From: Petaurus breviceps papuanus
Taxonomy: Eukaryota > Chordata > Mammalia > Diprotodontia > Petauridae
Direction of reading: 5' to 3'
Assembly: GCA_028583685.1 (NCBI GenBank)
Contig: JAMXIF010000073.1
Location: forward strand, 2,420,773-2,484,772
Length of the DNA stretch: 64,000 nt
Numbering within the stretch: the first letter of the stretch is position 1; the number at the start of each line of letters is the position of its first letter. The translations under genes were made by a program, and so were the position numbers. Positions 11,251-21,974 of this stretch are shown one piece after another. The notes under the pieces were generated by a model. That model ran no database searches, was not told the DNA's origin, and saw only the letters and a list, made by a program, of their open reading frames with translations.

Positions 11251-12525
11251 TATTTAACAGGAAAACTTTTTTTAATACGATTTTATATTTCCCAATTGTA
11301 TGTCAAGACAATTTTTAGCATTCATTTTTACAAGATTTTGAGTTCCAAATTTTTCTCCTTACCTCCCTCCCCTTCCCTCTTCCAAAAATTGTTGACAATT
11401 GTATATAGGTTGGTTATACATGTGCTATCTTGTGAAACATATTTCCATTTTAGTCACAATTATGAAAGAAGAAACAGATCAAAAGGGGAAAAAATACAAA
11501 AAAAGAATAAAGTGGGAAAAAGTATGCTTCAATCTGCATTCAGAATCCAACAGTTCTTTATCTGGATGTGGATAGCATTTTCCTTCAAGAGTTCTTTGTA
11601 CTTTTCTTGGATCATTGTGTTGCTGAGAAGAGCTGAGTCGTTCACTGTTGATCTTCATACAATGTTGCTGACACTGTGTACATTTTCCTGGTTCTGCCCA
11701 TTTCATTTTGCATCAGTTCATACAAGTCTTTCCAGGCTTTTACTGAAATCTGCCAGTTTATCATTTCTTATTGCACAATAGTACTCCATTACATTCATAT
11801 ACCACTGCTTGTTTAGCCATTTCCCAACTAAGAGGCATCCCCTCAATTTCCAATAGTTTGTCACCACAAAAAGGACTATTGTAAATACTTTTGTACACAT
11901 AGATCCTTTTCCCTTTTTTATGATCTCTATGGGGTATAGATATAGTAGTGAGATTGATGGATCAAAGGATATGCACAGTTTTATAGCATAGTTCTAAATT
12001 GCTCTCCAGAATGCTTGGATCAGTTCACAACTCCACCAACAGCACATACCCAATTTTCCCACATCCTCTCCATTTATCTTTTTTCTGTTTTGTCAGATTA
12101 GCCAATCTGATAGGTGCGAGGTGGTATCTCAGAGTTGTTTTAATTTTCATTTCTCTAGCCAGGAGTTATTTAGAGCACTCTTCCCATTCCTAATGATAGC
12201 TTTGATTTCTTCATCTGATAACTGCCTGTTCATATACTTTGACAATTTATCACTTGGGGAATGACTTATGTTCTTATAAATTTGACCCAGTTCTCTATAT
12301 ATCTGAGAAATGAGGCCTCTATCAGAGACACTTGCTGTAAAGATTGTTCCCTAGCTTTCTGGTTTTCTTCTAATTTTGGTTGCATTGGTTTTATTTGTGC
12401 AAAAGCTTTTTTTAAGCTTTTTAAATTAATATTATCAAAATTATCTGTTTTACATTTCATAATGCTATCTCTTGTTTGATCATGAACCTGTAACTCACTT
12501 AACTTCTCCTTTAAGAACTTGGGTG

Positions 12526-12675
12526 GGGGTGGCCAGGTGACATAGCACCGGCCTCAGAGTCAAGAGGACCTGAGTTCAAATCCAGCCTCAGACACTTAAC
12601 ACTTACTACTCATATGACCTTTAGCAAGTCAACTTAACCACAATTGCCCTGCCTTCCCCCTCCAAAAAAAAAAGC
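12526..12675 (+). mobile_element. tRNA-SINE (GGGCAGCTAGGTGG group) inside the L1
   Basis: Head GGTGGCCAGGTGACATAGCA, B-box region GAGTTCAAATCC, and end CCACAATTGCCC followed by an A tail. The flanks AAGAACTTGGGTG (12513-12525) and AAGAATTTGGGTG (12676-12688) are its target-site duplication, which proves later insertion into the L1. Confidence 0.9.
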
Positions 12676-13500
12676 AAGAATTTGGGTGCTATAGTACTTA
12701 GTGCATATATGTTTAGTGTTGATATTACTTCATTATCTCTGGTATTTTTAGCAAGATGTAGTTTTCTTCCTTACTTCTTTTAATTGGGTCTATTTTAACT
12801 TTTGCTTTGTCTGAGATCAGGATTGCTATCCCTGATTGTTTTATTTACTTCAGCTGAAGCATAATAGTTTCTGCTCTAGCCTTTTACATTTACTCTGTGT
12901 GTTTCTCTATGCTTCCTGTGTGTTTCTTTTAGATCATATATTGTATAATTCTGGTTTTTAATCCACTCTGCTATCTGCTTCCATTTTACGGGAGAAGTCA
13001 TCCTACTCACATGCACAGTTATGATTACTAACAATGTATTTCCCTCCATCCTATTTTTCTCCTGTTTTTCCTCTCTCTCCCTTCACTCTTTTGCTTTTCC
13101 ATAGTGTTTCACTTCTGTCTGCCATCTCTTCTGTCAGTCCTCCCTGCTTTATTTAAGCTCCTCCCCTCCTACTTTCCTGTTGGATAAGATAGATTTCTAT
13201 ATTCTACTGATTGTGTATATTATTCCCTCTTTGAGCCAATCCTGATGTAAGGTTCAAGTGATGTCCATCACCCACCTTCCCATCTTTCCCTCCACTGCAA
13301 AAGGTTTTTCATACCCATCATGTAAAGTAATTTACCCCCCTTCTACTTCTCTTTTCCTTCTGCCTATTGTTCTCCTCTTTCTCATCCCTTAATTTTTTTT
13401 TTGTTATTCCCTCAAATTCACCTTATACCTGGACTCTCTGTCTATGTATATTCCTTCTAGCTAGGCTATTAGTAGTGTAATTTTTAAGAATTACAAGTAT

Positions 13501-13657
13501 TAGGGGTGGCCAGGTGGCTCAGCGAGTAAGAGCACTGGCTCCAGTGTCGGGATGACCTGGATCAAATCCGGGCTCAGATACTTAGCACCACACCCAGAAA
13601 TAACTGGCCGTGTAACCTTGAGCAAGTTACTTAACCCCAATTGCTTAAAAAAAAAAA
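13501..13657 (+). mobile_element. Young tRNA-SINE (GGCCAGGTGGCTCAGCGAG group) inside the L1
   Basis: The A box lies in GGTGGCTCAGCGAG and the B box in GGATCAAATCC; it ends CCCCAATTGCTT and a poly-A tail. A perfect 15-base duplication, AAGAATTACAAGTAT, flanks it at 13486-13500 and 13658-13672. This SINE group has seven units in the window, all very similar, so it was active recently relative to its neighbours. Confidence 0.93.
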
Positions 13658-15299
13658 AAGAATTACAAGTATCATCTTTCTATGTAGGCATGTAAACAGT
13701 TCATCTCCATTAAATCCCTTATGTTTTCTTTTCCCTTTTTACCTTGTTAGGCTTCTCTTTGGTCTTCATATGGATATCAATTTTTTTTTTCAATTCTGGT
13801 CTTCTTCTTATGAAAACTTGAAATCCTCCTGTTTCATTAAATGACGATTTTTTCCCTTGAATTATTATGCTTAATTTCACTGAGTAGATGCTTCTTGGTT
13901 GTAGTCCTAGTTCCTTTGCCTTCTAGAATATCATGTTTCATGACCTTCAGTCCTTTAATACTGCAGCTGCTAAATCCTAGGTAGTCCTGATTATGGCTCC
14001 CCAATATTTGAACTGTTTCTTTCTGGCCACTTGCAGCATTTTTTCCCTGACCTTACAGTTCTGTAATATGGCTATAATGTTTCATGGAGTTTTTATTTTG
14101 GGATCTCTTTCCTAAGGTGATCAGTGGATTTTTTTTTCAATGCCTATTTTGCCCTCTGGTTCCAGAATATCAGGGCAGTTTTCCTTGATAATTTCTTGAA
14201 AGATGCTGTCCAGGTCCTCCCTTTGATTATGTCTTTCAGGTAGTCCAGTGATTCTGACATTATCTCTATTTTTTATTTTCTATATCAGTTGTTTTTCCAA
14301 TGAAGCATTTTATGTTTTCTTCTATTTTTTTTCATTCTTTTGGATTCATTTGATTCTTGATGTCTTATAGAATCATTAACTTTCACTTGCCCAACTCTAA
14401 CTTTAAGGAACTGTTTTCCTCAATTAACTTTTGTACTTCCCTTTCCATTTGGCCAATTGTACTTTTTAAGGAGTTATTTTCTTCAGTGGGTTTTTATATT
14501 TCCTTTTCCATTTAGTCCATTCTACTTTTTAAGCAGTTGTTTTGTTTTTCCACATTGTTGATTATTAATTTTTGTTGTTCATAATTTTCTTTCATCATTC
14601 TCATTTCTTTTCCCAATTTTTCTTCTACCTCTCATGTGATTTTTAAGCTCTTTTTTGCACTTTTATATGAGGTCTTTTTGGACTTGAAACCACTTCTCAT
14701 TTTTCTTTGGGGTTTTGCCCAGAGATGTTTTGACATTATCATCCTCATCTGAGTTTGTGTCTTGATCTTCCTTGTCACTATAATAACTTTCTTTTTTGTT
14801 GGTTTTGGGGTTTTGCTCATTTTTTTGGCCTTCTCCCTTTCTTGCAAATTTGAGCTCTACTCTAGGGTGGAAGGGGTGCTGTCTTAAGCTTGTTTCCCTG
14901 GTGTTGCCCTGATATTCCCCTTAGGCCCACAGGGGACCCTTATGTCTGGCACTGCACTGAGGGGTAGAATATGGGGTGGCAGGCACTGCTGGGAGCTGTA
15001 GGAGTCTGGCAGTTTACCTGGTGCTGAGTCATGGTCCTAGTGCTAGTATCTGGCATGTGATGAGGCCAGTGGGGTGTTTCTGCATTTCCCCAGGTCTACA
15101 CTATAGCACATGTAGATCTGGCCATGAAGGTTGCCTGGTTGCCTGAGACTATGCTGAAGCATGTAGTGGTTCTTGGAGCTGGAGTCTTGTAATGGTCATT
15201 GGAATTTGAAGATCTTCCCTGCCCCTTAATAACCCTAAGGGAATTTGAAGACTTTTCTGCTTTGAAATAAACTCTGCCCCCTAATAGATGGAATGTAAT

Positions 15300-15740
15300 C
15301 ACATGGAGCCTGTGGTAGGAGGAGTTTGATGAAGGGTGGAGCAGAGCCTACAGGAATCTGGGAGTCTGAGCCTGCTAGACAGTTGGGGGGAGTTTGTTTA
15401 CCAGGGAGACAGATAGGCTTGTGAGTAAATATTGGTCAAATATTGGCTTGTGGGAAGGCTAAAAGATGGTATGGCTCTCAGTGCTGTTATGGCTTATTAA
15501 CTTCTTTGCTACTATGATGGAATCAACTTACTGGTTTTGGGATTTGCTTTCCTGGTGTCTGAATAAATGTATTATTTCTGTCTTCTATATGGAGAGTCTG
15601 TTATATTTTGTAATCAAGTACTATGCAGGCATATTCATAGTGATCATGGGCACTGTAAATATTGCATTGGCACTACAAGTCTGCCCATTCCCCTGGCTAT
15701 ACTGAGGTACATTGGGGGTCCTGGTGTTTGCATTTGCTTG
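15300..15740 (+). mobile_element. Possible old LTR fragment
   Basis: The stretch around CTTTCCTGGTGTCTGAATAA with AATAAA at about 15562-15567 resembles the polyadenylation region of marsupial endogenous retrovirus LTRs. No ends or duplication could be defined. It may instead be part of the surrounding L1 5' UTR. Treated as a broken fossil. Confidence 0.3.
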
Positions 15741-15745
15741 CTTCA

Positions 15746-16266
15746 TGTAGCGGCAAGCACCCCAAGCACGTCCTCAGGGTTTGCTGCTATCACAGGTTCT
15801 TGGATCTGCTTTGATAAAGGAAAGCAACTCAAAATGGGTTAACAAGCTTACTTTATTCAGTCAGACATATATCGTTTACCTTGTTCAGGGGAAAAAGGTC
15901 AGCACCCCGAACTTCAAAGTATACAGGCAGAATTATCAAGACAGAAACAGATCAAGTAGACAGCTTTCCAAACTGTCCAAGCATTACATCCATACCAAAT
16001 CAACATCTGGGTTTTTCAAAGCCGGGGGGGCCCTGGACAATGGCTTCCCAGAATACAGATCAGAACACTTCTCAAAGTGAGCCCCCAAAACAAAGCCTCA
16101 CATCAGGGCTTATATAGCCTTCTCCTGGCTCAGAGAATGTAACAACCTTATTGACTCACTGGCCAATCAAAAAGTATCTACTGAAAAACAAGCCTCCCAC
16201 CCCAGGCTTCAGGTGCACTTTAGCCTAGGGGCAGGGAAGATCTTTAAAATTTACATTCGCATAACA
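15746..16266 (-). mobile_element. Solo LTR of an endogenous retrovirus, copy 1
   Basis: A 521-base LTR that begins TGTAG and ends AACA on the plus strand, with an exact 5-base duplication CTTCA on both sides (15741-15745 and 16267-16271). On the minus strand it shows a TATA box (TATATAAGCC, near 16107-16119) and an AATAAA signal (near 15852-15857), giving U3-R-U5 in antisense orientation. No internal viral sequence lies beside it, so it is a solo LTR left by recombination. The family matches the copy at 58836. The 5-base duplication narrows but does not settle the retroviral class. It sits inside the L1 5' UTR. Confidence 0.88.
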
Positions 16267-16779
16267 CTTCACCACACTAGTATCTCCTTCTGGTTTACTG
16301 AAGTGAGACTTGCTGATGGCTTGTTGGGATGCTTCTTCTCCTAAATGACATTCCCCTTTTACCTGATAGAGACCTTTCTTGCCAATCTTCCAAGTTTCTT
16401 GGACTAAAAGATTGTTTCACTCCATCTTTTTGCTGGTTCCAGGATTTGTTTGGGGTACTATTTTATAAGTGGTGAATATGAGAGGGTTATGGTAATTTAT
16501 TACTTACTTGACCATCTTGGCTCCCAGAAGTCCCCTGGTGGGAAACTTTTTTAACATAGAAATCATGTTTAACACAATTACTGTGTTTACCTGACCAGTC
16601 AATCCCAACATATTCTAATGAAAGCTAAAATGATTGGTTTCAATTTTTTTTTAACTTTAAGGAATTAAATATTTTCAATTCAATTTTCCATGCCCAACTC
16701 TCCTTCCCACTAAGGACAGATAGGGTCTTTCCTCCACAAAATGTAGAGTTGAGCTTAAGGAGAGAAAGAGACGTCTCCA

Positions 16780-16927
16780 TTGAAGGACTCTGAAGGACTC
16801 TGGAGCACAGAATGAGGCTGATGACTTTGCACAGACCTGCCTCACTTAAATCCAATTCATTTGCAAGTCAAGACATCACCCTCTTGATATCATTGGTCCT
16901 CTTTGAGTATGAAGGATGAACAATAAT
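16780..16927 (-). mobile_element. Marsupial SINE, GTTCATCCTTCATTCT group
   Basis: The complement runs ATTGTTCATCCTTCATACTC, AATGATATCAAGAGGGTGAT, CTTGCAAATGAATTGGATTT, then GAGGCAGGTCTGTGCAAAG. Beyond that, a short direct repeat GAAGGACTCT appears twice at about 16781-16801. Confidence 0.78.
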
Positions 16928-17079
16928 TAGGGAACATAATGGAAAAGAGGATAAGGATAAAATTTGAGGTCTCACAAACTAAGTGACCTTAAAAGTGCCT
17001 TCTGCCAACTGACCCATAGCTAGAATTACTCATTCTCCTGCCCTCTACCTCCTGGATTCCTTGACTTCCTTCTAAACTG

Positions 17080-17325
17080 AGTTCAAATCCCACTTTCAAT
17101 AACAGACCTTTCTGATTCTCCTTCCTCTCACCCACCCCAGTGCCTTTCCTCTGAAATCACCTTCCATTTATACTCTATATATCTTGTGTATACATAGTTA
17201 TTTGCATATTGGCTCCCTCATTAGAAGAAAAATATTCTTGACCTTTTTTAAATATTCCCAGCACTTAGCAGAGTGCTTGGCACATAGTGAGCACTAATGA
17301 GTGCTTGTTGACTGACTGAATCAGA
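17080..17325 (+). mobile_element. L2 LINE 3' UTR
   Basis: The longer L2 tail pattern: CCTTCCATTTATACTC, TTGTGTATACATAGTTATTT, then GCACTTAGCAGAGTGCTTGG and a terminal GTTGACTGACTGAAT. Confidence 0.85.
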
Positions 17326-17502
17326 TCAATACTCATTCATCATTTGACTAGTCAATCTTTAGTAGAGTCAATGCCACACTTCAAAATGGTGGCTACAGTT
17401 TATAGCCATATAGCTCTATATATGATATAGCCAAATCCTAGAACTTTTGTTGTATATGATTTGCCCAAGTCATCAGACTTAGTAGTAATTCTATTTAAAA
17501 AT

Positions 17503-17549
17503 ATCTCTCTCTCTCTCTCTGTCTCTCTCTCTCTGTCTCTCTCTCTCTC
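17503..17549. repeat. (TC)n microsatellite truncated by the gap
   Basis: CT/TC units with occasional G run straight into the N block. The true repeat length is unknown because assembly stopped here. Confidence 0.95.
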
Positions 17550-17649
17550 NNNNNNNNNNNNNNNNNNNNNNNNNNNNNNNNNNNNNNNNNNNNNNNNNNN
17601 NNNNNNNNNNNNNNNNNNNNNNNNNNNNNNNNNNNNNNNNNNNNNNNNN
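17550..17649. other. Assembly gap, exactly 100 N
   Basis: One hundred N, the usual placeholder for a gap of unknown size. Any open frame spanning it is an artefact. Confidence 0.98.
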
Positions 17650-17866
17650 ACTTACTTTTTTATCCCCATTTCAGGGGGCTTACCAGCAAAGAAGGATTTA
17701 CCATTCAATTCCTATACTTTTGTGTGGGAAATTAGAAATTTACACCTTAAAAGGAAATTGCTTTTGAAACTCTCATACATTTAGGCTACTTTTTTTCATG
17801 TAGTCACCAATATTTCATTATTCTTTTCCCTCTTCCATTTCTCTGACTAGAGTCTCACCCACATTG

Positions 17867-17896
17867 CAAAAAAAAAAGAAAAGAAAAGAAAAAGAA
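17867..17896. repeat. A-rich (AAAAG)n simple repeat
   Basis: An A run followed by repeated AAAAG units. Confidence 0.85.
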
Positions 17897-18282
17897 TCTT
17901 CATGCCTGCATACAAATTTGGGCATTAAACAGTCTTCTACAGAAGTCTGTTCTGGTTCTCCTCAGGAAAGTTTTTGTCAGGAAGGCACTGGCCAAAACCT
18001 TAATATAGCTTTCCCTTTATGTTATCTCATTTTTCACCTCAATACATTTCACTGCAACCCCAATTTACTTTCTAAATAAATAAGAAGCCATGGAGTCGAG
18101 GGGGCAAATACTAATCACAGTATATTAGGAGAGTTAGCAGGTGAAGGGCCAAGCTGATGTAAGCTCCCAAAACAAGAGGAAGTGAGACTTCATTCCATGA
18201 GCATTTATTGAATAATTAATGGGAAGTACTAAGTAGGCCTAGTTCTGATTATTTGGGGGGGGGGTACCTCACTCAAACTCAG

Positions 18283-18527
18283 GCAGCACAGAGTTGGAGC
18301 TGATGTTGTAAAGACAAGGAAAACCTGAGTTCAAATCCTGCCTCAGACACTTGCTGGCTAATTAACTCTGGGTAAGTTCTCTTAGACTGAAATTGCCTCA
18401 TCTGTAAAATGGGGGTTATAACAGTACCTCCTTCTCAAGGTTGTTGTAAGGATCAAATGAGATAATATATGTAAAGTGCTTTGCAAACTTTAAAGTACTC
18501 TTTAAATGTTAATAGTTATTATTATGA
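18283..18527 (+). mobile_element. MIR/Ther1 SINE, near full length
   Basis: Head GCAGCACAGAGTTGGAGCTG, B-box GAGTTCAAATCCTGCCTCAG, core TTGCCTCATCTGTAAAATGG, and tail GATCAAATGAGATAATATAT with a closing TTATTATTATG. Confidence 0.88.
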
Positions 18528-18663
18528 GCTATATAAAAAGGAGAGGCATGCCTTGCCTTAAATCAGATTTTGTGGAAAGAGAGCTTAATATGAAAAGTAA
18601 TATGACTCAGTCTGTAAGCAGGGTAGCCTTAAAGGAAAGAACAGCTATATTCAAGTCCACACG

Positions 18664-18892
18664 TAGGTGACACAATGAAGAGATTGTGGGAACTGGAGTC
18701 AGGAAGACCTGAGTTCAAATCCAGTCACAGACATTTGCTGTGTGATCTTGGGCAAGTCACTTAACCCTGTTTGCCTCAGTCTCTTCATTTGTTAAATGAG
18801 CTGGAGAAGGACATGGCAAACCATTCTAGCGTCTTGGCCAAGAAAATTCCAAAAGGGGTTACGAAGAGTCAGACACAACTAAACAACTTTGA
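18664..18892 (+). mobile_element. RTE-tailed tRNA-SINE
   Basis: Head around GAGTTCAAATCCAG, core CACTTAACCCTGTTTGCCTC, then GAGCTGGAGAAGGACATGGC and the RTE-like tail GAAGAGTCAGACACAACTAA. Confidence 0.88.
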
Positions 18893-19045
18893 CACGTGCA
18901 TGCTAGCTGAGAATCCACAAGCAGCTCATTTAACTTCTCAGTGCCCCACCCCAGGAAGAAGGGACATCAGTAGAAGCAATTGCCCCCATAAGCAAGTGCT
19001 CTACCACACTGCAATCACAAGTTAGGACAACACAAAATAAAATAC

Positions 19046-19273
19046 AATTGTTCAGTTATGTCTTGCTATTCACAACTCCACATGGAGTTTTCTTGGCAAA
19101 GATCCTGGAGTGATTTGCCATATCCTTCTCTAGCTTGTTTTACAGATGAGGAAAGTGAAGCAAACAGGGTTAAGTGACTTCCCCAGGATCACACAGTAAG
19201 CATGTGTCTGGGACTGGATTTGAATTCAGGTCTTCCTGACTCCAGGTCCAGAACTCTATCCACCTAACTGTCT
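19046..19273 (-). mobile_element. RTE-tailed tRNA-SINE
   Basis: Complementary to the copy at 18664. The plus strand shows TTGTTCAGTTATGTCTTGCT, GGAGTTTTCTTGGCAAAGAT, TTACAGATGAGGAAAGTGAA and GACTCCAGGTCCAGAACTCT. With the copy at 18664 it makes an inverted pair about 150 bases apart. Confidence 0.88.
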
Positions 19274-19692
19274 TTAAAAAATACTATTAAAATGTCCCAA
19301 TAAAATGGGTCATCACATGCATCCAGTGGTCATTATCTAGCATTACTTTTCTCCAAAGTTCAAGATTTTCCTCTATTAATAATATTATTAGATTTACAAT
19401 ATATTATAAAGAAAGACCTGAAAAAGTCAAGTAACTTTCCTGAGACCCAGTCCTGATGAAGAGAAGCTTTAGTTATTAGTCATTTAATTAGATCTGACTT
19501 GTGCCTCTAACTTGATGGGCATGGTCTGGGTCAGGAGAAGCATCAGAGAGAGGCTAGAGGAACAGGGCACTGTAATCACAACAGTGCATTTTAAGTGACT
19601 CTGACTCTAATATGGCTCTCACCCCCTTAATTCCATCCTCTTTGCCTCCAACCCTATTCAAGAAAATATTTTTCCATTGAGTGGATTCCAGT

Positions 19693-19788
19693 ATATTCTA
19701 GGGTCAAGAGTATTGAACTTGTAATAAGGAGACATTTTCAAATCCATGTTCTGCCCTGCTACTAACTATGTGACCTTGTACAGGTCAC
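19693..19788 (+). mobile_element. MIR/Ther1 SINE, head only
   Basis: The head and B-box zone, with ATGTGACCTTGTACAGGTCA, end abruptly where the next MIR-like unit starts. Confidence 0.65.
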
Positions 19789-19789
19789 T

Positions 19790-19978
19790 TGAAAAACACT
19801 ACATTTGAAGTCAAAGTATCTGGCTTCAAGTTCTTGCTCTCGCACTTATAAACGAAAAATATTTGTTGGGCAAATCAACAACCTTTCTGAGTCTCGGCTT
19901 CATCGTCTGCAAAATAAGAGAGCTGGATCATGTCATTTCTTTGATCTGGTCCAGTTCTAAATTTATCACACTGTGATC
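19790..19978 (+). mobile_element. MIR/Ther1 SINE
   Basis: Decayed head, then CAACCTTTCTGAGTCTCGGC and CATCGTCTGCAAAATAAGAG, ending near GTCCAGTTCTAAATTTATCA. Confidence 0.7.
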
Positions 19979-20059
19979 ACTCTAAACCTCAGTTTCACCA
20001 TTCTTAAAATGGGGACAAGGTAGCTGCAAAGAAAGTAAGAGAACACAAACTTATATCTG

Positions 20060-20205
20060 GAGCTCTCTAATCATTTTACAGATAAGTAGATTGAATCCCA
20101 GGGAAATAAGTGATTTACCCAAAGTCAATGTTTGAAGGAGGATTTGAGCCCCAAGTCTTCTGACTCTGGGGCTAGAATTCTTTCAACTTTATCTTGCTGC
20201 CTTAA
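20060..20205 (-). mobile_element. MIR/Ther1 SINE
   Basis: The complement of the core: CATTTTACAGATAAGTAGAT, GTGATTTACCCAAAGTCAAT, and GGATTTGAGCCCCAAGTCTT. Confidence 0.78.
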
Positions 20206-20218
20206 AGTTATAGAAATA

Positions 20219-20411
20219 GGGGGTGGCTAGGGGGCAGCTTGGTGTGCAATGAATAGAGCAATATAGAACAATAATAGAGCAATAGTCCTGGGGTCAGGAG
20301 GACCTGAGTTCAAATCCAACCTCAGACACTTAACACTAGCCATATGACCTTGGGCAAGTCACTTAACCCCAATTGCCCTGCCTTCCCCCCTCCAAAAAAA
20401 GAAAAAATAAT
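20219..20411 (+). mobile_element. tRNA-SINE (GGGCAGCTAGGTGG group) with head duplication
   Basis: A GGGGGCAGCTTGGTGTGCAA head, GAGTTCAAATCCAACCTCAG, and CCCCAATTGCCCTGCC then an A tail. A perfect 14-base duplication AAGTTATAGAAATA flanks it (20205-20218 and 20412-20425). An internal repeat of the AATAGAGCAATA motif lengthens the head. The next SINE landed in its right-hand duplication. Confidence 0.9.
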
Positions 20412-20433
20412 AAGTTATAGAAATAAGAACTTT

Positions 20434-20591
20434 AGGGGCGGCCAGGTGGCTCAGCGAGTAAGAGCACCAGCCCCAGAGTCAGGATGACCTTGGGATCGAA
20501 TCCGGGCTCAGATACTTAGCACCACACCCAGAAATAACTGGCCGTGTAACCTTGTGCAAGTTACTTAACCCTGATTGCTTAAAAAAAAAAA
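20434..20591 (+). mobile_element. Young tRNA-SINE (GGCCAGGTGGCTCAGCGAG group)
   Basis: Full-length copy with A box GGTGGCTCAGCGAG, B-box GGGATCGAATCC and A tail. The exact 15-base duplication AGAAATAAGAACTTT lies at 20419-20433 and 20592-20606. It was inserted just beyond, and after, the neighbouring SINE. Confidence 0.93.
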
Positions 20592-20606
20592 AGAAATAAG
20601 AACTTT

Positions 20607-21080
20607 TTTATTATTTCTAATTATTATGTTAATGACCAAACAGTCCTCTGGAAGTAACCAAGCATAACCCTGGCATCCTTGGAAAACAGAATGTTGTAGG
20701 ATGAGGAGCAGCAAGTAATAAGGAGAAAAGCAGAGAAAGAAGCAAAGGAAGGATTTATCCCAAGGGTTACTACACTCTGCTGATTGAGACAGAATCGAGT
20801 ACAATCTACCAGATCTGAGGAAAGATTGACATTTAGAATATTTTTTCTTGTTAACATTCTTAGCAAGAAGAATAATCCACTCATCAAAATCCAAAGGGGG
20901 AATACCCAGCAATGAAAAACAATGAACTTTAAATATTTATGAGCTGATTTGTGCACATCTAGAACAAAAATAAATAAATAGGCTTTTGAAAAGCTAAGAA
21001 TAAGTGCTACATTACCTACCCTCCAAGGGCAGTGGAAAAACACTGGAAGAAAAACTTCTGGGGCAATTCATGCAAAAGGG
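20607..21080. other. Repeat-free block with chance open frames
   Basis: No repeat recognised. Two overlapping minus-strand frames (139 and 115 codons) are hydrophobic and share no motif with a family I know. No start context, splice signals or paralogous copy supports them. A regulatory role is possible but unsupported. Confidence 0.3.
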
Positions 21081-21089
21081 CAAATTTGA

Positions 21090-21283
21090 GTATTATAATA
21101 ATTCACATGTAGAACACTGGATTTGGAGTCAGAGAACCTAGGTTCAAATTCCAATTGTGTAGCTTGTCTATATGACCTTGGACAAGTCATTTGACCTTTA
21201 TAGGCTTCAGTTTCCCCATCTGTAAAAGGAGATGACTATACTACATGAACACCCTTCCAGCTCAAAATCTGTGTTCATGTTAT
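21090..21283 (+). mobile_element. MIR/Ther1 SINE
   Basis: Head GGATTTGGAGTCAGAGAACC, B-box GGTTCAAATTCC, core GGCTTCAGTTTCCCCATCTG, and tail CCTTCCAGCTCAAAATCTGT. Confidence 0.85.
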
Positions 21284-21720
21284 CCCATTATTTAACATTC
21301 TTACTCTTTGAAAATAAATAGCAACTTTTTTTAAAAAAATCTCTTTTGGGGATGTTTAGTGAATTATAACAATTCTATTATCTATTTGGAAGCCTCTCTA
21401 ACAATGTTAAAAACTCAAATTCCATGTCCTTCAAGAAAAATCTTAAGAAGACTTTGCTTCCCAACATATGCCTCCAGTCCAATACCTCAAGGAATGTCTT
21501 TGCTTTGAACCCTTAGGGAAATGTTCCTCTTCTTTCATTAACACCTCCCCCTAGGCTGCAAAAATTACAAGGATGAAGCCTCCTTCTGTGCCTTAAACAA
21601 GTAATTACCCAGATACTTGAAATCAGTACCTCCTATGTTTGCTAATGACACATTTCTACACCTTCACTAAGCTCTTAGCACATTTATTTTTTTTAATTAA
21701 AAACAACCTCTATCCAAAAA
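21284..21720. other. Unassigned spacer
   Basis: No repeat or gene recognised in about 440 bases. Confidence 0.3.
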
Positions 21721-21721
21721 A

Positions 21722-21895
21722 TGGTAAATATGAGGAATTCAAAGAAAAATGTAGATGTGTGAACTGATGCAGAGTAAAGTAAGACAAACCAGGAGAATGA
21801 TATATACAATGACTATAATAATTCAAACAGAAAAAAATTAATAAAAAGACCCAGAACTCTATGAGTAAAAATAATAACCAACAACAGCTCCAGAA
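21722..21895 (+). mobile_element. L1 3' fragment
   Basis: GAACTGATGCAGAGTAAAGT and CCAGGAGAATGATATATACA match the segment just past the ORF2 end that recurs in the L1 copies at 33.8, 46.6 and 58.3 kb. Short and decayed. Confidence 0.7.
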
Positions 21896-21974
21896 AAGAG
21901 ATTTTGTTTCCTCATCTATAAAATGTTGCGTGATGGTATTTTCGCTACACTGCATTCACTAGAAAGGAAAGGCC

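Larger units (their letters stand above)
11276..16540 (-). mobile_element. L1 LINE with both outer ends, internally deleted, carrying three later insertions
   Basis: Read on the minus strand. The 5' UTR starts near 16540 with GGGAGCCAAGATGGTCAAGT, the same opening as other mammalian L1 5' UTRs. An ORF1 zone follows at about 14850-13850 (basic, lysine-rich residues such as MSKTPKPTKKK). After a purine-rich linker comes the ORF2 endonuclease start at about 13030-12690, then an abrupt junction near 12480-12510 to the ORF2 C-terminal part (NKQWYMNVMEYYCAIRNDK at about 11815-11760) and the 3' UTR. The reverse transcriptase domain between these is absent. Flanks GGAAAACTTTTTTTAA (11260-11275) and GGAAACTTTTTTAA (16541-16554) form a target-site duplication, so this was one insertion. 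Nested inside are a SINE at 12526, a SINE at 13501 and a solo LTR at 15746. The segment at about 15300-15740 may be another insertion. No intact ORF. Confidence 0.8.

Noticed and set aside
11296-11781. Longest open frame in the window (161 codons, plus strand)
   Set aside because: It lies antisense within the L1 3' UTR and ORF2 end; its sequence is explained by the repeat.
12526-12675. Functional tRNA genes
   Set aside because: The A and B box matches belong to tRNA-derived SINEs. Beyond the promoter boxes no cloverleaf closes, and the same sequence recurs across the window.
17461-17784. 107-codon frame across the N block
   Set aside because: It translates through the gap and a simple repeat; an artefact.
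20624-21043. 139-codon minus-strand frame in a repeat-free block
   Set aside because: Hydrophobic, no domain or motif recognised, overlapping another frame of similar length, no splice or promoter context.
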